A DNA stretch of 9,592 bases. Source: an uncultured Eubacteriales bacterium (GTDB lineage Bacteria; Bacillota_A; Clostridia; Oscillospirales; Oscillospiraceae). Shown here in pieces: positions 6,788-9,592 of the stretch. A model generated the notes under the pieces. It was not told the DNA's origin and did not search any database. It saw only the letters and a list, made by a program, of their open reading frames with translations. How positions within the stretch are numbered: position 1 is the first letter of the stretch; each line of letters begins with the position of its first letter. The stretch is from NCBI GenBank assembly GCA_949739085.1, contig CATIYU010000118.1:1-9592 (forward strand). The letters run 5' to 3'. The translations under genes and the position numbers were made by a program.

Positions 6788-6821
6788 AAAAATCTGCCGG
6801 ACCGCCTACACCGGTCCCGGC
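6788..6821 (-). terminator. Intrinsic terminator overlapping the yigZ stop codon
   Basis: On the minus strand GCCGGGACCG (6812-6821) pairs with CGGTCCGGC (6796-6804), with one bulged G and a seven-base loop that contains the yigZ TAG stop. AG and then ATTTTT follow (6788-6793). The stem includes the last codons of yigZ. It separates the GNAT-yigZ unit from the MFS gene. Confidence 0.75.
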
Positions 6822-7432
6822 TGGAATTTCTCCTCCTCCACCAGGACCTCCACCGTCCCGGCGGAGAGATCCGTTACAGCGGCTTGAAACGAGGGTACGT
6901 CCTCTGACGGAAGGAGAACCGTCAGGACCACGTCCGCGCCAAAGTCCGCGTTTTCCACCATGCCCCCGCTCTTCTCCACCAGCAGCCGCATTCGCTCGTA
7001 GAGGGAGTAGGCGCAAGGCACCAACAGGACTGCCCACAGGCGCATCCGGCTGATTCCGGCGGCGTCCAGGGCCAGCTTGGCGGTGCCGCCGTAGGCCCGG
7101 GTCAGCCCCCCGGCCCCCAGCAGAATGCCGCCAAAATACCGAGTCACCACACACACGGCGTTGGTGACCTCCTCTTTTAGAAGGACGTTGAGCATAGGCT
7201 GGCCCGCCGTGCCCTGGGGCTCGCCGCCGTCGGTGTAGCGGAGGATATTCCCCTCACGGATGGCATAACACCAGCAGTTGTGACGGCAGTCGTGGTAGCG
7301 CCTGCGGGACTCCTCAATCCGTTCCCGGGCTTCCGCCTCGCTCTCCACCCGCCAGACCTGGCCGATGAACCGGGACCGCTTTTCCACATATTCCGCCTCG
7401 CCGTACCCGGCGGGGACCAAATAGCTATCCAT
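6806..7432 (-). CDS. yigZ: YigZ/IMPACT (UPF0029) family protein
   Basis: A 208-residue cytoplasmic protein of the YigZ family, close to the usual length of about 205. The IMPACT N-terminal domain (residues about 15-120) shows the family blocks KRSRFIG (18-24), HNCWCYAI (51-58), TDGGEPQGTAGQPML (67-81) and VVTRYFGGILLGAGGLTRAY (95-114). A smaller ferredoxin-like domain (about 135-200) follows. The family's molecular role in bacteria is not settled; the eukaryotic relative IMPACT modulates the Gcn2 kinase. The ATG at 7432 lies inside the end of the upstream GNAT gene in the string ATGGATAG, an 8-base overlap. There is only a weak ribosome binding site (AGGCGG), so translation is probably coupled to the GNAT gene. 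The 3' end forms the first arm of its own terminator. Confidence 0.95.
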   Translation of the reverse strand: MDSYLVPAGYGEAEYVEKRSRFIGQVWRVESEAEARERIEESRRRYHDCRHNCWCYAIREGNILRYTDGGEPQGTAGQPMLNVLLKEEVTNAVCVVTRYFGGILLGAGGLTRAYGGTAKLALDAAGISRMRLWAVLLVPCAYSLYERMRLLVEKSGGMVENADFGADVVLTVLLPSEDVPSFQAAVTDLSAGTVEVLVEEEKFQPGPV

Positions 7433-7958
7433 GCCGCCTGCTGCTCTCCCAGGCGTCCCGGGTCAGGAAGTAGAAGCGGGTGGGGCGGTCCGGGAAAAAC
7501 TCGTCCGTCAGCCTCTCCGTAAAGGCGTAGGCGAACCCACACTTCTCAATAACCCGCCTGGACCTGGCGTTCTCCTCGTAGTGGCTGCACCAGATCTCCG
7601 CCAGAGCCAGGTCCTCGAAGCCGTACCGGAGAAGCTCCCTACATACCTCCGTCATGAGCCCCCGGCCCCAGCAGTCCGGGGAGAGGGCGTAGCCCAGCTC
7701 GTCGGAGGGGCCCTTCCCCCGGGGACGCCCCTCAAATCCGGCGGAGCCGATCACCCGGCCTGTCTCCCGGTCTGTCACCGCGAAGACGTTGGGCGCGGCA
7801 AATACAGTCCGGATGATCTCCCGGCTCTCTTCTATGCTCTCATGGGGCTTCCAGCCCGCAATGGGGCCCACCTCCGGCCGCTTTGCGTAGGCGAAAACAT
7901 CCGCCGCGTCGGCGTCCGCAAAGGGGCGGAGAATGGTGCGTTCTGTTTCTAGTATCAT
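7425..7958 (-). CDS. GNAT family acetyltransferase (RimJ/RimL-like)
   Basis: A 177-residue N-acetyltransferase of the Acetyltransf_3 (RimJ/RimL-like) type. The N-terminus reads ETERTILRPFADADAADVF, a standard opening for this group. The central strand ELGYALSP (87-94) leads to the acetyl-CoA loop CWGRGLMTE (96-104). The C-terminal EENARSRRVIEKCGF (128-142) is the family's usual N-x-x-S-x-x-x-x-E-x-x-G-F signature. The acceptor is unknown: ribosomal protein N-termini, other proteins, antibiotics or small amines are all possible. AGGAGG (7963-7968) lies only 4 bases before ATG 7958. The mRNA leader would be very short if the promoter at 7979-8008 is right. It is the first gene of a two-gene unit with yigZ, overlapping it by 8 bases. 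Confidence 0.93.
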   Translation of the reverse strand: MILETERTILRPFADADAADVFAYAKRPEVGPIAGWKPHESIEESREIIRTVFAAPNVFAVTDRETGRVIGSAGFEGRPRGKGPSDELGYALSPDCWGRGLMTEVCRELLRYGFEDLALAEIWCSHYEENARSRRVIEKCGFAYAFTERLTDEFFPDRPTRFYFLTRDAWESSRRHG

Positions 7959-7978
7959 ATGCCCTCCTGGATAAGGTA

Positions 7979-8008
7979 ATCATACTTTTCTTGAAAGAAA
8001 AGTATCAA
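7979..8008 (-). promoter_or_regulatory. Promoter of the GNAT-yigZ operon with a palindromic spacer
   Basis: On the minus strand TTGATA (8003-8008) and TATGAT (7979-7984) are 18 bases apart. Transcription would begin near 7972, about 14 bases before the ATG. The spacer and box edges form the inverted repeat ATACTTTTCTT (7982-7992) / AAGAAAAGTAT (7995-8005). This could be an operator for a dimeric regulator, or a dispersed hairpin repeat that happens to resemble a promoter. Confidence 0.5.
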
Positions 8009-8040
8009 AAGAACTTTAAAGGGGGTTACATGGGGAATAT

Positions 8041-8247
8041 CTACCGCTGGTCAGTCCGGCACATTAAGTAGTCCAGGGTTACGTCAAAATGGTCTGCCAG
8101 AGCGATGAGGTTTGCAAAGCCAGGCAAGTTCTCGCCCAGCTCAAACCGCTGGTAATGCCGCCCCTGGATCCCAAGCGCTTCCGCCACCTGCACCTGTGTT
8201 TCGTTTTTTTCACTGCGCAGCTGGCGCAGACGTTCCTTAAATTCCAT
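8041..8247 (-). CDS. Small XRE/Cro-type HTH regulator (copy 1)
   Basis: A 68-residue DNA-binding protein that is essentially one XRE/Cro helix-turn-helix domain. LRQLRSEKNETQVQVAEALGI is the first part of the domain, then HYQRFELGENLP (31-42), then ALADHFDVTLDYLMCRTDQR at the C-terminus. The YxxFExGxxLP and HFxVxLDYL pattern is typical of phage-like and chromosomal repressors. The start is ATG 8247; no strong ribosome binding site is visible, and an in-frame TTG at 8283 is less likely. It lies 52 bases downstream of its paralogue (copy 2), with about 68% identical residues by hand alignment, so the pair is a tandem duplication. The gene ends just upstream of the GNAT promoter, close enough to regulate it, although no site is proven. 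Confidence 0.9.
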   Translation of the reverse strand: MEFKERLRQLRSEKNETQVQVAEALGIQGRHYQRFELGENLPGFANLIALADHFDVTLDYLMCRTDQR

Positions 8248-8299
8248 AGCTACCCCACAAACACAACGCCATAAATAGAGCAAACGTTGTCAGATAATT

Positions 8300-8518
8300 C
8301 TACCGCTGGTCCGTTCGTCCGGCGAGGTAGTCCAATGAAACGCCAAAGTGGTCCGCCAGGGCGAGAAAATTTGAAAAGCTGGGTAAATTACTGCCTAATT
8401 CAAACTTCTGGTAGTGCGATTCTCTAATTCCCAGCGCGGAGGCAACCTGTGCCTGTGTTTCCCCAAGCTCCTTCCGCAGCAGCCGGAGGCGAGCTTTAAA
8501 AACGGACTTATAATCCAT
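8300..8518 (-). CDS. Small XRE/Cro-type HTH regulator (copy 2)
   Basis: A 72-residue XRE/Cro helix-turn-helix protein: FKARLRLLRKELGETQAQVA, ALGIRESHYQKFELGSNLP, then ALADHFGVSLDYLAGRTDQR. It is a paralogue of the downstream copy. Differences cluster in the presumed recognition helix (RESHYQK versus QGRHYQR) and in the helix-1 to helix-2 turn, so the two may prefer different operators. The start is ATG 8518 with AGAGGAA (8524-8530) upstream; an alternative start six codons upstream (8536) lacks a site. The ribosome binding site overlaps the -35 box of the divergent consensus promoter. This places the repressor gene and the plus-strand small gene around one shared control region, as in many autoregulated XRE systems. 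Confidence 0.9.
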   Translation of the reverse strand: MDYKSVFKARLRLLRKELGETQAQVASALGIRESHYQKFELGSNLPSFSNFLALADHFGVSLDYLAGRTDQR

Positions 8519-8529
8519 CAGAATTCCTC

Positions 8530-8558
8530 TTGACACACAAAAAAATAGGTGATATAAT
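8530..8558 (+). promoter_or_regulatory. Perfect-consensus sigma70 promoter for the small plus-strand gene
   Basis: TTGACA (8530-8535), a 17-base spacer and TATAAT (8553-8558) match the consensus at all twelve positions. The predicted start is near 8565, giving an A/T-rich leader of about 52 bases. The -35 box overlaps the ribosome binding site of the divergent HTH gene. Confidence 0.88.
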
Positions 8559-8576
8559 CTTAAACAAACAACTAAA

Positions 8577-8605
8577 ATATTATGTGTATTGTCTTAACTT
8601 GAAAA
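8577..8605 (-). promoter_or_regulatory. Tentative promoter for the tandem HTH genes
   Basis: On the minus strand TTTTCA (8600-8605) and TAATAT (8577-8582) are 17 bases apart, about 60 bases before the first HTH start. It would face the plus-strand consensus promoter with overlapping start regions. The -35 match is weak. Confidence 0.3.
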
Positions 8606-8616
8606 GGAGAATCGCT

Positions 8617-8880
8617 ATGACAAATTTTCTGGACTGGCTGTATTTCCATTATATCCTGCCCGCCATAGAGGAGGCGGACCCCGGCGAGTACCAGGACAGC
8701 CTCAATCATCTGGAGAAGACCCTTACCATCGGCCAGCAGATTGACATGAACCGGGCCGTGGAGTTCTACGCCAGCAATGCCTTTATGCTGGGCCTCCGCA
8801 CGGGAATCGCGGTCCAGGGGGCGTTGGAAGAGGAGGGCTACTCCCAAGCCTCCTTCGGCTCCACCCAGCCCTCGATATAG
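8617..8880 (+). CDS. Small acidic protein of unknown function, overlapping the hflX 3' end
   Basis: An 87-residue, strongly acidic protein (about 12 Asp/Glu against 3 Lys/Arg) beginning MTNFLDWLYFHYILPAIEEA. Three helices are likely: residues 2-20, 24-44 and 46-74. The pattern F..Y..N.F.LGLRTG near residues 50-63 vaguely recalls small clostridial proteins now grouped as DUF6809. That resemblance is from memory and weak, so no function is assigned. AAGGAG (8604-8609) is 7 bases from the ATG, and a perfect-consensus promoter lies upstream, so expression is likely. The last 43 bases overlap the end of hflX on the opposite strand. The final 13-14 residues (YSQASFGSTQPSI) are therefore templated by hflX sequence and may be a read-on extension. 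It is divergent from the two XRE genes, which may control it. Confidence 0.75.
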   Translation: MTNFLDWLYFHYILPAIEEADPGEYQDSLNHLEKTLTIGQQIDMNRAVEFYASNAFMLGLRTGIAVQGALEEEGYSQASFGSTQPSI

Positions 8881-9592
8881 GGCTTTACCGCGCCGGCGGC
8901 CTTGGGGGGGCATACCGCCACGACGTCGATGGTCTCCGCGTACTCCACGCTCTCCACCTTGGCCTCCCGGTACAGCATGTCCAGCAGGCTGCCCTTGTCA
9001 TAGGGCAGGTGCAGCGTCACCCGCCGGGACCCCTTGTCCAGGGTCTTGTCGATGGCGGCCAGCAGGTCCGCCAGGCCCTCGCCGGTTTTGGCGGAGATGT
9101 TCACCTCACCTTCCCCGTGGGGCCGCACGTCTCCCCAGAAGAGGTCCGACTTGTTGTAGACCCGCAGGCAGGGGGTGGCCTCCGCCCCCAGCTCCTGGAT
9201 GAGGCTGTCCACGATCTGGGCCTGCTCCTGCCAGAGGGGGTTGGAGATGTCGATAACGTGGAGGAGGAGGTCGGCGTACTCCAGCTCCTCCAGGGTGGCC
9301 TTGAAGGCGTCCACCAGCTGGTGGGGCAGCTTGCGGATAAAGCCAACGGTGTCGCTGATGACTACGTCCAGAGTATCGCTGACGGTGAGGAGGCGGCTGG
9401 TGGTGTCCAGGGTATCGAATAGGCGGTTGTTCGCGGGGATATTGGCCCCGGTGAGGGCGTTGAGGAGGGTGGATTTCCCGGCGTTGGTGTAGCCCACGAT
9501 GGCCACCACGGGCACCTCGTTTTTCTCCCGCCGCTCCCGCTGGGTGGCCCGCACCCGGCGCACGTCCTTCAGCTCCTCCTCCAGCTTGGCGA
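8838..9592 (-). CDS. hflX: GTPase HflX, C-terminal part (5' end off window)
   Basis: The last 250 residues of HflX, a ribosome-associated GTPase that splits stalled or stressed 70S ribosomes. Visible in order are the end of the helical linker (EEELKDVRRVRATQRERRE), then the P-loop GYTNAGKST (9468-9494) and the switch I segment DTLDTTSR. These are followed by the G3 motif DTVGFIRKLP, the G4 motif NKSD, and SAKTGEGL (G5). A C-terminal domain ends at KPYIEGWVEPKEAWE. All nucleotide-binding motifs are intact. The N-terminal HflX domain lies beyond position 9592. The gene converges on, and overlaps by 43 bases, the small acidic protein gene; no terminator is visible at its end, so its transcript may run antisense through that gene. 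Confidence 0.97.
   Translation of the reverse strand, partial: AKLEEELKDVRRVRATQRERREKNEVPVVAIVGYTNAGKSTLLNALTGANIPANNRLFDTLDTTSRLLTVSDTLDVVISDTVGFIRKLPHQLVDAFKATLEELEYADLLLHVIDISNPLWQEQAQIVDSLIQELGAEATPCLRVYNKSDLFWGDVRPHGEGEVNISAKTGEGLADLLAAIDKTLDKGSRRVTLHLPYDKGSLLDMLYREAKVESVEYAETIDVVAVCPPKAAGAVKPYIEGWVEPKEAWE

Noticed and set aside
8263..8290. ACAACG/CGTTGT inverted repeat between the two HTH genes
   Set aside because: Only six bases per arm with no promoter alignment; too likely by chance to call an operator.

Overview
The window is gene-dense chromosomal DNA, GC-rich in its coding regions, with strong AGGAGG-type ribosome binding sites and sigma70-type promoters. This fits a Gram-positive, low-oxygen Firmicute. 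The Clostridium symbiosum-like glutamate dehydrogenase, the iron-sulfur cysteine desulfidase family protein and the ATC-hydrolase family protein suggest a gut clostridium of the Oscillospiraceae type (Flavonifractor/Oscillibacter-like). That placement is inferred from protein resemblance only.

Left part (1-2831): the 5' part of a glutamate dehydrogenase gene leaves the window on the minus strand. Divergent to it is a plus-strand pair: a UPF0597/L-cysteine desulfidase-like enzyme, then a protein of the L-2-amino-thiazoline-4-carboxylate hydrolase family. The pair has a good promoter (TTGTCA-17-TATAAT) flanked by inverted copies of an 11-base element, and ends at a strong hairpin terminator. 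Taken together the pair reads as a small cysteine/thiol breakdown operon next to an ammonia-handling gene.

Middle (2855-6676): a minus-strand pair encodes a histidine-phosphatase/GNAT fusion protein and an SLC13/ArsB-type permease. The permease reading frame is broken near its N-terminus. Divergent from this pair is a 56-residue small protein with a Gly/Ala-rich hydrophobic N-terminus. A GC-rich hairpin separates it from a convergent MFS exporter gene.

Right part (6788-9592): a GNAT acetyltransferase gene and a YigZ/IMPACT gene overlap by 8 bases and end in a terminator built around the yigZ stop codon. Their promoter has a near-perfect palindrome filling its spacer. Upstream lie two tandem, duplicated small XRE/Cro repressor-like genes. 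Divergent from them, behind a perfect-consensus sigma70 promoter, is a short acidic protein gene whose 3' end runs 43 bases into the 3' end of hflX on the other strand. The hflX gene leaves the window at its 5' end.

No RNA genes, CRISPR arrays, insertion sequences or origins were seen. No gene-free stretch exceeds 300 bases; the longest (480-760) holds the divergent promoters described below.
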